From: Kalmusia sp. IMI 367209
Taxonomy: Eukaryota; Ascomycota; Dothideomycetes; Pleosporales; Didymosphaeriaceae
Assembly (NCBI GenBank): GCA_027946365.1
Contig: JAPEUQ010000021.1
Span: forward strand, 248,001-312,000
Reading direction: 5' to 3'
DNA length: 64,000 bases
Positions within the stretch are counted from its first letter, which is position 1. Each line of letters starts with the position of its first letter. Positions 10,655-20,612 of this stretch are shown piece by piece. Made by a program: the position numbers and the translations under genes. The notes below the pieces were generated by a model. It was not told the DNA's origin, did no database searches, and saw only the letters and a list, made by a program, of their open reading frames with translations.

Positions 10655-12244
10655 ATGTCTCTCGAGAAAGCAGCTGCCGCCGAGGAGGTCGAGAACGTAG
10701 CACGTGCTGTGCAGCAGGTCGACGACAAGACAGCCACCCATCTCAAAGAAGAATTGCAATCGTCAAAGCAAGGCGGTTACATCCCGAATACGCCTGAAGA
10801 GAAGAAGTACTCACGGGCGTTGAATCGTAAATTCGACTTCTTCATCTTGCCCTTCTGCGTCCTGATATACATGTTCAATGGCCTCGACAGAAGTAATCTG
10901 GGCAATGCACAAACAGATGGCTTCACGACGGACCTCCATATGAGTCCGAGCGCGATCAATACGGCGACAAGTTTGTTCTTCTGTACCTTTGTGCCGCTGC
11001 AGCCGGTCAGTGTGATCTTGGGAAAGAAAATCGGGCAATCGACGTATCTTGGCATCATTGGACTGGGATGGGGAATTCTTACGCTTTCGCACACCTGGGT
11101 CAAAAACGAAGCACAGCTCATCGCTGTGCGACTGTTGATCGGTGTTTTTGAGGCTGGATTCTATCCTACCTGCGTCTCCTACCTTTCTCTATTCTACCCG
11201 CGTTTCGATCTTGCATTTCGCATTGCAATTTTCTATGGCGCATATGCAGTGGCCGGTGCATTTGGCGGCCTGATCGCGTACGGTTGCTTTCAGATTGAAG
11301 GACACTTACACGGCTGGCAGTACCTCTTCATAGTTGAGGGTTCAGCCACGATCGCAATTGCACTTGCCACACCATTCTGGCTCGCGAAAGCGCCAGGGCA
11401 GTCATGGTTTTTGAATGCGCAAGAGAAGGAATTCGCGGAGAGACGCATGGTACTCGATTCTGCTGCGAACCTCGATTCACGCTTCAAGCTTTCGAAACGA
11501 GATATCAAGGAGGCAGCTATGGATTGGAAACTATGGGCAGTGCTACCGTTCAACGTTTTGGCGAGTATCGCTCCACAGGGCTTCACCATCTTCATGCCCA
11601 TCGTTATTAAGGTGAAATTCTCCCTTCATATCCGAAACTACTTCTAACTAACAATTATCTGATAGGGCCTTGGATACTCCGGTCCTACAGCAAATCTGAT
11701 GACAGTTCCACCCTACGTGGTGGGCGCAGTCCTACTTCTCTGCTTCGCACACTCGTCAGACCATTTTCGCGAGCGCACCCTACACATCCTCGCTGGAATC
11801 ACTCTCGTCCTCATTGGCCTAATAATGGCCTTCAGTCTCCCTCTCAGCAACCCATCTGCCCGCTACGGCGGCATTATTGTGCTCCTCTCTGGCACCTTCA
11901 TCGCGGCGCCCATCACCGTCGCCTGGCTATCTGGAAACACGCCCGAACCAGGGAAACGCGCCATAGTTCTTGGCATTAATGGCTGGGGTAATCTTGGAGG
12001 CATCATCGGCTCCGAGTTATTCTTGGCTAAGTACGGTCCAAATTACATTTGGCCGTTAAAAGTGACTACGGGCCTGATTGCAGTTGCGTTCGTAGGGTAC
12101 GCATGTTACTATTTCGAATTGAAGCTGTGGAACCGGTATAAGGCCAAAAAGATAGCTGAAATGACACCTGAGGAGATTGAGGAGGAGAATCGGAATGATA
12201 TTAGATACGCAGATAAGAAGTGGACATTTGTCTATGGGGTGTGA
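10655..12244 (+). CDS. MFS transporter, Dal5/Tna1-like anion:cation symporter
   Basis: Two exons (10655-11611 and 11666-12244) with a 54-base intron in phase 0 (GTGAAA...TGATAG, with a CTAACTAAC branch region); 511 residues. After a soluble N-terminus comes the ACS-family start, Asp-Phe-Phe-Ile-Leu-Pro-Phe-Cys then Leu-Asp-Arg-Ser-Asn-Leu-Gly-Asn-Ala. About twelve hydrophobic segments follow, with an amphipathic central loop and a charged C-terminal tail. This family carries organic anions such as allantoate, nicotinate, biotin or pantothenate across the plasma membrane with protons. The substrate cannot be read from sequence. It sits divergently next to an Fe(II) oxygenase gene. Confidence 0.9.
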
Positions 12245-12583
12245 GAAGACAGGATACAGAGGAAATCTTATCGCATCGTTGCACTATACCCAAATGTAGA
12301 AGTAAGGAAATCATGTTCTTTCAGCTTTGAAATCATACCAGTGTAATGTTCATGGTTATCAATTCTTTTGTTGGTGAGCCTGTGTTCACATGCGGAACAC
12401 AATGCAAGACGTCATCATGTCTCGACGCCCCACTGACCCACCATGATGTCGAGAAAGTGTAGTGTCAAAGTGTAATGATTCTTGCTACTTCTAATGCAAT
12501 CATTTCCATAATAAAAAGGAAAAACACCTCTCCAAAACATATAACCATTCCCATCCAACACTCCAAATTACCAATCATCAAAA
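12245..12583. other. intergenic
   Basis: Spacer after the transporter; AT-richer just before the next start (12470-12580), as in fungal promoters. Imperfect inverted repeat around 12410-12457 (CATCATGTCTCGAC and its near complement). Confidence 0.35.
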
Positions 12584-12946
12584 ATGGCACCACCCCACTC
12601 CGCAACCGTTCGAGGAACCCTCTCAAATCCCTCCCACACAACCTCAAACATAGCACCACCCCTCGGCGACCCCATCTCTCTCGAACACGAGAAGACAGAT
12701 TCTACTCCACAGAAGAATGTTGCACCAGCAGATCCCTACCGCCAAAATGAATCTAAACTCCCGCACTCACAGACTGTACGTGGGACACTGGCGAATTCAA
12801 ACGGAACTACCGTGAACAAGAGTATGCTTGGCGATCCAGTGAGTTTGAAAGCCGAGACGAGTAAGAGTGAGTGGGGAAGAGGAGCCGGGAAAGAGGATGA
12901 CGAAATGAGAAAAGCTGCGGAGAAAAGGGTTGGGAGTAAGCTATGA
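12584..12946 (+). CDS. small disordered protein with two tandem repeats
   Basis: An intronless frame of 120 residues, hydrophilic and low in aromatic residues. It is built of two related halves. Residues 4-38 contain Pro-His-Ser-Ala-Thr-Val-Arg-Gly-Thr-Leu-Ser and later Leu-Gly-Asp-Pro-Ile-Ser-Leu. Residues 60-92 repeat this as Pro-His-Ser-Gln-Thr-Val-Arg-Gly-Thr-Leu-Ala and Leu-Gly-Asp-Pro-Val-Ser-Leu. A charged Lys/Glu-rich C-terminus follows. The two halves are alike in protein but clearly diverged in DNA, which implies selection and argues that the gene is real. Such proteins resemble small stress-induced fungal proteins, but I cannot assign a family. No signal peptide or membrane segment. 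Confidence 0.65.
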   Translation: MAPPHSATVRGTLSNPSHTTSNIAPPLGDPISLEHEKTDSTPQKNVAPADPYRQNESKLPHSQTVRGTLANSNGTTVNKSMLGDPVSLKAETSKSEWGRGAGKEDDEMRKAAEKRVGSKL

Positions 12947-13546
12947 GGTTGTAAGATAGGTAGTGTTGGCAATGGGCCAGAAATGAGATATTCTCCGCAA
13001 CATCAGTGACGAAAATAGTAGCGAATGATTCGGGCAGATTCAAGGTCGCCCCATAATCGATGTGAACACCTTATTGGTTGGCACGGTGAGAGCATTGACC
13101 GGGGTTTATCTATACATGAAACAATCGTGAGCACAACACTGCAATCTCTAGCCCCCGACAGCACTTCAGCCAAGCTCCCGGTGAGCACATGCACGGGGAG
13201 CTTCAGCCTACCACATCATCATAGAGTGGAGAATCTTAAGATCTCACTACAATTCTCTGCAGCAAAGATCTATTCGATCAAAAAGCTGAACGTTAAAAGT
13301 TGTCTAGTTATCTAGCACCGGTAGCCCGTCGATAGACCCTGAAGACTTGCTCAGCGATACCGCTTTGTTATTTTATACTGCGATTGTTAGCGCCGCCGAG
13401 GCAAAAACACCTCAATGATCACGTGTAAGACATGCGTTTGACTAGCATATCCAAACTTGATGTAAGTTTAATCAAACGCATGGATATTCCTTAGCTCAAT
13501 ATATATTTTCGAGAGTTCGCAATCGAAAATGGGGGTTTAAACTCCA
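12947..13546. other. intergenic
   Basis: 600 bases between a plus-strand and a minus-strand gene that end towards each other. AT-rich near 13400-13500; no supported gene. Confidence 0.4.
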
Positions 13547-14823
13547 CTAATGGCCAACGAGAGCTTGATGCGCAGGGCCGTACCTATTACCCACAGGTTT
13601 AGCATTATCAATGAGCTCGCGCATGTGATCTTGCTCCTCCCCCGTAAGCTCAATATTCCTAGATTTCCAATTTTCCTCTAGGCGATGCTCTTTGGTAGTC
13701 CCTGGAATAGCAATCATCCCTTGGGCAGCGACCCAGGCTAGCGCAATTTGCGAAGTCGTGCAGCCTTTCTTAGCAGCGAGCTTCTTGATATCATCGACGA
13801 TAGATTTATTCTTGTAGAAGTTCTCACCCTGGAATTTGGGTACTGGGGTCATGTGGGTTAGGTACCGTCTCATTATTCTTGATTCATTGGATGGAGATAA
13901 TTTTCATACCTGACCTGCGGAAATCATTGGGGGCGAAATCGTCCGGTGAGTTGTAATCAAAATTGTCTACCAACCAGCCGTGCCCTAAAGGGCTGTATGC
14001 AACGTATGCAACACCCAGTTCTTTTGCCGTGTCAATCAAGCCATCTGATTCATGAAGAGTCTCGAAAGCAGAGTATTCGGCCTGAACAGCATCGATCTTT
14101 GCAACTGTGTTTGAGCGATCAGTATACAAGCCACAGGGGAAGGCACTAGGCATAAAGCTCACTAGAATTTGCTTTGCGAAGTGTAGCAGCAGAACATTCA
14201 GACAAGCCGATGTACTTGGTTTTGCCTTCGCGACGAAGTGCGTCTAGTGCGGGAATTGAGTCTTCAAGAGGAGTATCTACATTGTATTAGGAAGAAGTGG
14301 TAGAAAATCGGTCCTTAGTGGCATACTAGGGTCGATTCTGTGTAGGTAATACAGATCCGGGGTGAAGCCAAGTCTTTCGATGGTGCCCTCGATGTAGGCC
14401 TTGATGTGCTCAGGAGAATTGGTAACGCCTCCCTTCCCAAAACAGTCTATACCGCATTTCGAAGCCACTAGGCAAGAGGACCACGATCAGCAAGACGTAA
14501 TATTAGGGTAAGATTTTATGACTCTTACAAAATACTTTGTCTCTGACATTGTGCTTTCTGAAAAAGTCGCCCAGGAGCTTCTCGTTCACCCCAGCCTGAT
14601 AAATGACCTGATGCAGAACAAATTAGACACATGCTCTCGGATTGCAAGCTTGATCGTGACATACTGCGGTGTCCCAAAATGTGCAGCCCAATCCAATGGC
14701 TTTCAGCAATACGGGCTCGGCTTGCTCAAGAGTGAAATCGTTACCCAAGCCATGACTTAGACCCATAGCACCGAATCCTGGTGAAGCGACTTGGACGTCG
14801 CCAAATGGTATAGACTTGACCAT
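13547..14823 (-). CDS. aldo/keto reductase (six exons)
   Basis: Reads as an intact six-exon gene of 334 residues: 14823-14665, 14607-14529, 14467-14327, 14276-14163, 14104-13915 and 13868-13547. Introns are 46-61 bases, all GT-AG, and all junction phases agree. The AKR catalytic tetrad is complete: Asp51 (Phe-Trp-Asp-Thr-Ala), Tyr56 (Val-Ile-Tyr-Gln-Ala-Gly), Lys83 (Leu-Ala-Ser-Lys-Cys-Gly) and His122 (Tyr-Tyr-Leu-His-Arg-Ile). The Tyr-Ser-Pro-Leu-Gly and Ile-Pro-Gly-Thr-Thr motifs bind NADP. It is closest in style to the yakc/AKR13 group of fungal aldo/keto reductases. The frames look fragmented without splicing and could be mistaken for a pseudogene. Substrate unknown. The last intron could use either of two acceptors 9 bases apart. 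Confidence 0.88.
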
Positions 14824-14966
14824 GTTTTCGGGTATATGCAGAATACTAAAGTCACTGTAAAGAGGAAAAGATATTATGAGCTATTATACTCACACTTCTG
14901 ATACATGAGAAAACTTTGCGAGCTCGATCTCGACGACTTTATTAGTACATTGCAATGGAGTTTGCT

Positions 14967-14990
14967 TCGGGCTTATCGTGATAAGCCCGA
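14967..14990. promoter_or_regulatory. inverted repeat carrying head-to-head GATA sites
   Basis: Two 11-base arms (TCGGGCTTATC and GATAAGCCCGA) face each other across a 2-base GT spacer. Each arm holds a GATAAG core, the site of fungal GATA factors (AreA, SreA and others), and ends in a CGG/CCG triplet. It lies about 145 bases upstream of the aldo/keto reductase start. Binding is inferred. Confidence 0.45.
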
Positions 14991-15150
14991 AACCAAACGC
15001 CCCAGGGCCCACTAATGGAATTGTGACGGGATTAACGGCGTGGCTAAAGAAGTAAGTCTTTGAGGTACTCTTTTTGAGGAACCTTTGAATCAACTGGTCT
15101 TGCTCAAACCAATGCGGCAAAAGTACGTTTGTCTACGCAACCAGCACGGT

Positions 15151-15160
15151 ATGACGTCAT
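15151..15160. promoter_or_regulatory. bZIP palindrome ATGACGTCAT
   Basis: A perfect 10-base palindrome that contains the CRE core TGACGTCA and also fits the CYS3/MetR consensus ATGRYRYCAT. It lies about 330 bases upstream of the aldo/keto reductase start. Function is inferred; one such site could be chance. Confidence 0.35.
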
Positions 15161-16324
15161 AGCTCGAATGTGTTTCTCCTCACCAAAACCCTTTCGTAAC
15201 ACCTTGCATCCGAGATGTCTACGAAAGTATGATTATCTCATGTTCGGCTCAAGATGAATTGATATCGTTTGGTAACGTGTGACAATACAGCCATCATCTT
15301 GACGTCTGAGCTTCAACACTGGCTGAAAGTAAGGTAAAACACTAATCGTGACAACTTCAATTACTGACTAGTAAATCTTCACCTGATTAGTAGCCTAGTT
15401 CTAGAGTCGCCCTTTAGAATATTGCTACTCCTTCCGAAAAATAGCGATAATGATTTTCTGTCGCCATGGGTCTTCTAGAAGGACATGATTGTTCTTTAAT
15501 GCTCAACGCACATTGAGTTAACCCAAAAGAACGTAGTTGCATAGTCCACAGCCTCATCACCCGGTGGCGCTGTGGAGAACGAAACCCGACCTCGCCGTCC
15601 AGTATCTACTCGACAAGGGTTATAAATTCTCCGATTGGTGGATCTCAGCCCTGCGCTCAGCCTGTGCTACATGATCTATAATGGTCGCCGGCTCGGCTCG
15701 AATACTTAGCAAGGGATTATGGTGAAGTGTGTTTTAAACTTACCATATGAGTACAAGCGTACGCGTAGTGGATCTATGTAGAAAATACCGCCCCAATTGT
15801 CCATCACTCCCCTATGTCAGGCGTTCACAACCATACACTGTCAGTTATTTTGAGCTACATGAAAATGCGATCTAGACTATTAGTGTCGGGCTTTCATACG
15901 ACAACAAGCCCCAGTTTGCGCACTACGGACTTGTCTCCTTATGCTTTGTGAGATGTCTTCGTGTAATCGGCGAGGTTGCACTGGATGATTGAGGCGATTC
16001 TAACTCAGGCTTCCAGTTTTCTGCATCATCATGTCGTGAATAGGAAACAAGACCAATGCTAGCTTTGAAATGAAGGCCGACATGACACCAAATTTTTCAG
16101 CTGAGGCCTTCAGTCGCTGCACAATGACTTCGCGGGTCTTCCGCTGTCGTCTATAAAAGAGACAGTATTCTCCTCGAAGAGTATTCATTCGATCATTCCA
16201 AACACAATACTTCTCCAGCCTTCCTTTGAATACTTTCAGCCTTCCATTCACTCACACTCATTCACTTATTCTAAACTCATTCTTTCGATACCGTTTCGAC
16301 ATTACAAGTTTACCACCAAACAAC

Positions 16325-16758
16325 ATGCAGCTCTCTTACCTCTACGCACTCATTGCTCTTGTTCCTTCGCTGGCGATGGCCAATCCGGTAGCCATGCCCG
16401 AACCCGACAGCACCCACCTCCTCACCAAGCGTGGCATTGATTTCTGCCCAGCAAACACCCGGCACGTTGGAGACCCTTGCCAGTTCACCGGAGGTGACGG
16501 TACTCCGCATGCTTGCGGGAAGAACAACCCCGCTGCTATCGTAAGTAGCTCCCTAGCGCCCATATCAACCGGCGGGTTCTTTGGTATTCTGCATCCGATT
16601 AGGAGCAAATTACGATCTAGAGAGGTCAATGGCTAAAGATAATACAGCTACACTGTGTCAATGGGAAGTGGGCTGTCGAGAGGAGGTGCACCGGTAGCAA
16701 CAGGTGCAAGTGCACCTCTGGCTCTGGTGATCGTGGAGACATTACGTGCAGGCCTTAG
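16325..16758 (+). CDS. small secreted protein with eight cysteines
   Basis: Two exons (16325-16540 and 16648-16758) with a 107-base GTAAGT...TACAG intron in phase 0 and a GGCTAAAG branch-like motif; 108 residues. Residues 1-19 are a signal peptide (hydrophobic YLYALIALVPSLAMA core). Lys35-Arg36 after His-Leu-Leu-Thr is a KEX2-type site, which leaves a mature peptide of 72 residues with exactly eight cysteines. The second exon carries the Cys-Thr-Gly-Ser-Asn-Arg-Cys-Lys-Cys cluster. Size, even cysteine number and processing site fit an effector or antimicrobial peptide. I do not recognise a named family. The final cysteine lies four residues from the C-terminus. Confidence 0.82.
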
Positions 16759-17120
16759 AGTGCTGTGATGCAGCTAGTGGACGACGCCCGTTGGACGCGA
16801 TTGGGTATTCTGTGTGGGTTTTGGCGCCGTAGAAGCTTTCCAACGCAGCATATAGGCTATTGTAGTCAGTTAATGGCTGTACATAGTCTTGATTAACACC
16901 TATTCAATCAAGTCAAGTTTTCCAATTTTACAATTCCGATCTAAGTGAATCCAGACTTTCTCATATTATAGCATAATTCAGTTGATACTGAATATCAATA
17001 TGATGCGACAGTGGAATGAATAGTCCATCATATATTGCTATTGAGAGACTTTGACCGCGTGTAAATGTCCAGCATCTCTTGGAAAAATTTGAATCAGGAC
17101 AGTGTAGCATTGCACTTTGG
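16759..17120. other. intergenic
   Basis: Short AT-rich spacer (about 16880-17040) between convergent genes. No supported gene. Confidence 0.4.
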
Positions 17121-18037
17121 TTATGCCTCCAACGCAGGAAGTCCTGCTTCCCAGCTGCGTTTCATTGCGTCAACATACTCTGCCCGATACTTCGAAATGT
17201 GATTACAATGCGGCGTATCTTCGAACAGCACTTGGGTTACATCCCAGCCCTTTTGCTCGGCTATCTCTGCATGTGTGGTCACATCAACACACTCGACGTG
17301 AGTATCGGCCTCGGAGAAAATGTAACAGATCCGTCTGCAAGCGATCACGTTCTCATCCAGTAATGTTCGACGATAGATAGACTCCGGCTTCTCCCATCCT
17401 AGCAATTGCGAACCAAAAAGTACGTTACAAGTCATAAAGATGACAGGGTGTCCAACGATTTGCCAGAAGACGCCTCTAGGAAGTGATGTGAGCATGGAGT
17501 GATAGTCTTTCCAATATGTTCCTCGTGCTGGGCCGCTATCGCATATGATTCCTGAGATAGGCACTGAAACTCCAAGTTGTCTTCTCAACACGATAAGTAA
17601 TTGTGTCGCTGAATTGGTGCCTAAACGATGAGCGCAATTAGCGAATCGGCGATTGTATGTACAGATTACACATGCTTACCACCATTCGAAAAAGTATGTA
17701 TCGCAATGTTCGGCTTCACACTGGGTCCCACTGGGCTATGTTCACATTCTTCGATTGCTGCTCGGACTACTTGGGCAGCAGGCTCGATTGCTTCCCATTG
17801 TTTGGTGTATCGAGCGGTAATAATCCAGACTGAGGATTGGATGAGTAAGATCTTTGCTCGAGGCGCGATCTTCCGGTGTTCGCCGACATACTTTGCAATA
17901 TGCTTCTTACCAGCACCCAACCAGGTACAAAGAATGATAAGTTCTCCTGGTGTTGGATCGATCGGCGTGAAGAGCGACATGCGAGGACCCAACGTGGAGA
18001 AATTGGGCTCGATCTCTCCGACTACCGGGGTAGCCAT
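17121..18037 (-). CDS. DUF829 / PaxU-like alpha/beta hydrolase
   Basis: Two exons (18037-17680 and 17620-17121) around a 59-base GTAAGC...TTTAG intron; 285 residues. The nucleophile region reads Ile-His-Thr-Phe-Ser-Asn-Gly-Gly, the DUF829 form of the alpha/beta-hydrolase elbow, which the intron interrupts. Other family marks are the early Leu-Cys-Thr-Trp-Leu-Gly-Ala, Gly-Ile-Ile-Cys-Asp-Ser-Gly-Pro-Ala-Arg-Gly, and a C-terminal Asp-Thr-Pro-His-Cys-Asn-His that supplies the catalytic His. Members include TMEM53 and PaxU of indole-diterpene clusters; their reaction is unclear. No other secondary-metabolism genes adjoin, so a cluster role is not supported. The start at 18037 is the first in-frame ATG. 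Confidence 0.85.
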
Positions 18038-19705
18038 AATCGTGAGAAGCAACGGTAATGCACGTATATAGCTAATTTGGAGGTATAACTAGTGAAAGGA
18101 CAAAGTATTGACTAGACTTGTGCGTAGTCTTATGGTGACAGAAGGGTGGGGGCTTATATATCATGCATAATGCTTCGCCTATACTAGTCCATCCTAAAAG
18201 GCTATTCGCATCTCGGAAGAAGCTAATCACAATCTTAAGTAAGGGCAATTACTTGCCGAGGTCTAATGGCAATGTTTCGATGCCTAGTGCAAACTAAAGA
18301 TTACCTTCGCAATGCTCGTCTACATTCGCCTGTCTACATTGCTACAATCCTATCAATTCGCATCCTACCGAGGTTCGATTGATAAGGCTACTATCGCTGG
18401 AAGTACAACCAATGATACGATTGTTCGATTGGTAGTCTCATATCTCTTGCACAACCCATTCTGGAAAGGCTTGCGAGCTGAATCACAAACACGCACGAGA
18501 GCGTGGTAAGTACAGCAATGCAGTCGCACATATTTAGTACAGCTCCATGAAACCCGAGGTAATGAAAGACACTTTTATTTTAACATTCTCCTTCGCGCCG
18601 CTTCTTATTCTCACTATGCGTCTGTAGCTGAGTGTTTATCGCGCCTTGTTGCTAATAGTGATCGACCATGTCGTAATTCTCCATTTTCTATCTCGTTTCT
18701 CGACCCATGTCGAAAAGTTCTGCACGGGAAATGTCGGGGCTTTAAAATCGTAAAGATTTCCAAGGCTTGACTGTACCTGTGAGTCTGGTCGGTTGATGAG
18801 ACGTCTGTGCTCCGTTTGAGCGTTACCTGTTGGACGTAAGCTTGAGGACGTACCGTAACCGCTTAAGGAAAACCATCGTTCTATGATTCAAGTGTCGGCA
18901 AATTGATGGCTTCCGATGACGGTATTTCTTGGGATCCATTATCTATCGCGCATCCTGAGGTCGGTTCCCTAAATTGACAAATTTGCTGTACTCATCAGCA
19001 CGTTATTCACAGCCAACAGGCACACTTGAGTCACATATCAATTGATTAAAGCAATAAAGGTACAAGTAATGCATACACAAAGCGAAATTTGGGCTGAGGT
19101 TGTCGGCCCGGCCCTGGTTAGTCACCATATCGCTGGGGCGAGCAATCGGCAGATTCGGTCTGGATGTAGGTGAGAACTCGCCCCGTCATCCTACCAACAT
19201 CGAGGCGGGAATTCTACCTCGGCTTAGCGCTAGAAGAGCAATGAGGTTAGATTGGTGAAAGTCAATCAAATATCTTGAAAGGAAGCCCAACGTGATAAGT
19301 ATATGCTAGCCAGCAATAAAGACCTCAGGGTTTATATTGCTCGACCTAGTCATTTAGGTCGCGTTGCCTCGATCAACAGTCGCATGTATCTCAATTAGTC
19401 TTATCATTTCTCTAGACGCATTTAGAGGGCTAGAAAGAGACTTTGAGGCCATGTGTGTAAGCACACTTTGCGCGACAGACGACGGGGTAGTATAAGGTCA
19501 AAAAATGTAGCTATCAGGATGTGTCAATTGACCTGCAGATTGATAGGCAATTGTGCACACGATGACTGGCTTCCTTTCCTCTACTTCGCCCTTGTCACAG
19601 CGTGACCCCAGGTTATCATCGTAGCATAAGATTCGAGCAAACACGTCGAAGGCATCCTCGACATATATGCCTCTCGCGTAACATATATATAGATGTCTCA
19701 TTGCG
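18038..19705. other. long intergenic stretch
   Basis: 1.67 kb, fairly AT-rich, with no frame I can support and no recognisable RNA gene. A short inverted repeat (GACCTAGTCATTTAGGTC, about 19344-19361) is present; its meaning is unknown. Confidence 0.45.
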
Positions 19706-20445
19706 CTACAGCTTCTTGATTTGCTTCCTCAGACGGCCAATCTCTATCTCCTGTTGTTTTAAGCCTTTAACAAGGGTTGGCAACTCAAGAACCGGTCCCT
19801 CGACCGCAGATACAAAAGACGTCTGAGCCACACGTAAGGCTGGGGGAACCAGGACACCAAACCATCTTATAGGATTTGTGGGCTGTACGATCTTCGATTG
19901 CGACGTGTCGGTCTTCTCACCGGTCGCGTCTGATGAAGTTGACTCCGTCTCTTTGTCCGTGTGGCTTTCTTTGGTCTCAGGAGTGTCGTCCTTGGGAAGA
20001 GGAGATGATTCAGCTTGAGGCTCTGGTGTTCCCGGGGCGGGCGACTTGATTGAAAATGTTGTCTTCTTCTCATCCCCGCTCAATGAACTATCAAATTTAG
20101 CAACAGTGATTAGGCTGACCAATGAACACATACATCTGGCGCGAAGCCTGCATCCTCTCATCATAGTAGTCCTGCCCATATCGTGTGTGGGCAGCGTTGT
20201 TGAAATTCGCTTGTGCGAGAGACATGTAGCCCTACCGATTATATATGAGCACATAAAATATAACAGTACCTCAAATGTTCGCTTACAGAAGATAGGTGCT
20301 TGCTTAGCTGCTGTTGCGCCTTCTGGTAGGCATCAAGCGTGTGAAGATATTGTTCTAACAGCTCGTCTAGCTGGGATGCCAAATCTTCTCTATCAAGATG
20401 CCCAAGTTGATGATCTATGATTGGTTGAGCTTGAACGTCTGCCAT
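19706..20445 (-). CDS. VMA22: V-ATPase assembly factor Vma22 / CCDC115-like
   Basis: Three exons (20445-20287, 20231-20134, 20087-19706) with introns of 55 and 46 bases; 212 residues. The N-terminal helix pair (Leu-Asp-Glu-Leu-Leu-Glu-Gln-Tyr) is followed by the family signature around Ser-Leu-Ala-Gln-Ala-Asn-Phe and Tyr-Gly-Gln-Asp-Tyr-Tyr-Asp-Glu-Arg-Met. After an acidic Pro/Ser/Thr linker the C-terminal block carries Pro-Ile-Arg-Trp-Phe-Gly-Val-Leu-Val-Pro-Pro-Ala-Leu-Arg and an amphipathic helix. In yeast Vma22 acts with Vma12 in the ER to assemble the V-ATPase Vo sector. The gene is divergent from SHY1 with only 167 bases between the starts. Confidence 0.85.
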
Positions 20446-20612
20446 ATTTATTTAACAAGTGGTGCTGTGGAGATAGAGTCAATGGTGCTGCCATGTGGTC
20501 CCCTCGAAAGCCCATAGCTTTGGCGACTAATCCTAATCAAGCCCCACTAACATCATCTCTTCCGACCTCAACTCCAACGCGCCGCGCCCGCCAACATCCC
20601 TCACAACCCACA
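20446..20612. promoter_or_regulatory. bidirectional promoter VMA22/SHY1
   Basis: 167 bases separate the divergent ATG codons of VMA22 and SHY1, so promoter elements and both leaders must be shared or overlap. Both products are assembly factors for membrane complexes. Confidence 0.5.

Larger units (their letters stand above)
14824..16324. other. intergenic, upstream of aldo/keto reductase and secreted protein
   Basis: 1.5 kb without a supported gene. It holds a near-perfect inverted repeat at 14967-14990 and a bZIP-type palindrome at 15151-15160, listed separately. 16150-16320 is probably promoter and leader of the secreted protein at 16325. Confidence 0.45.
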
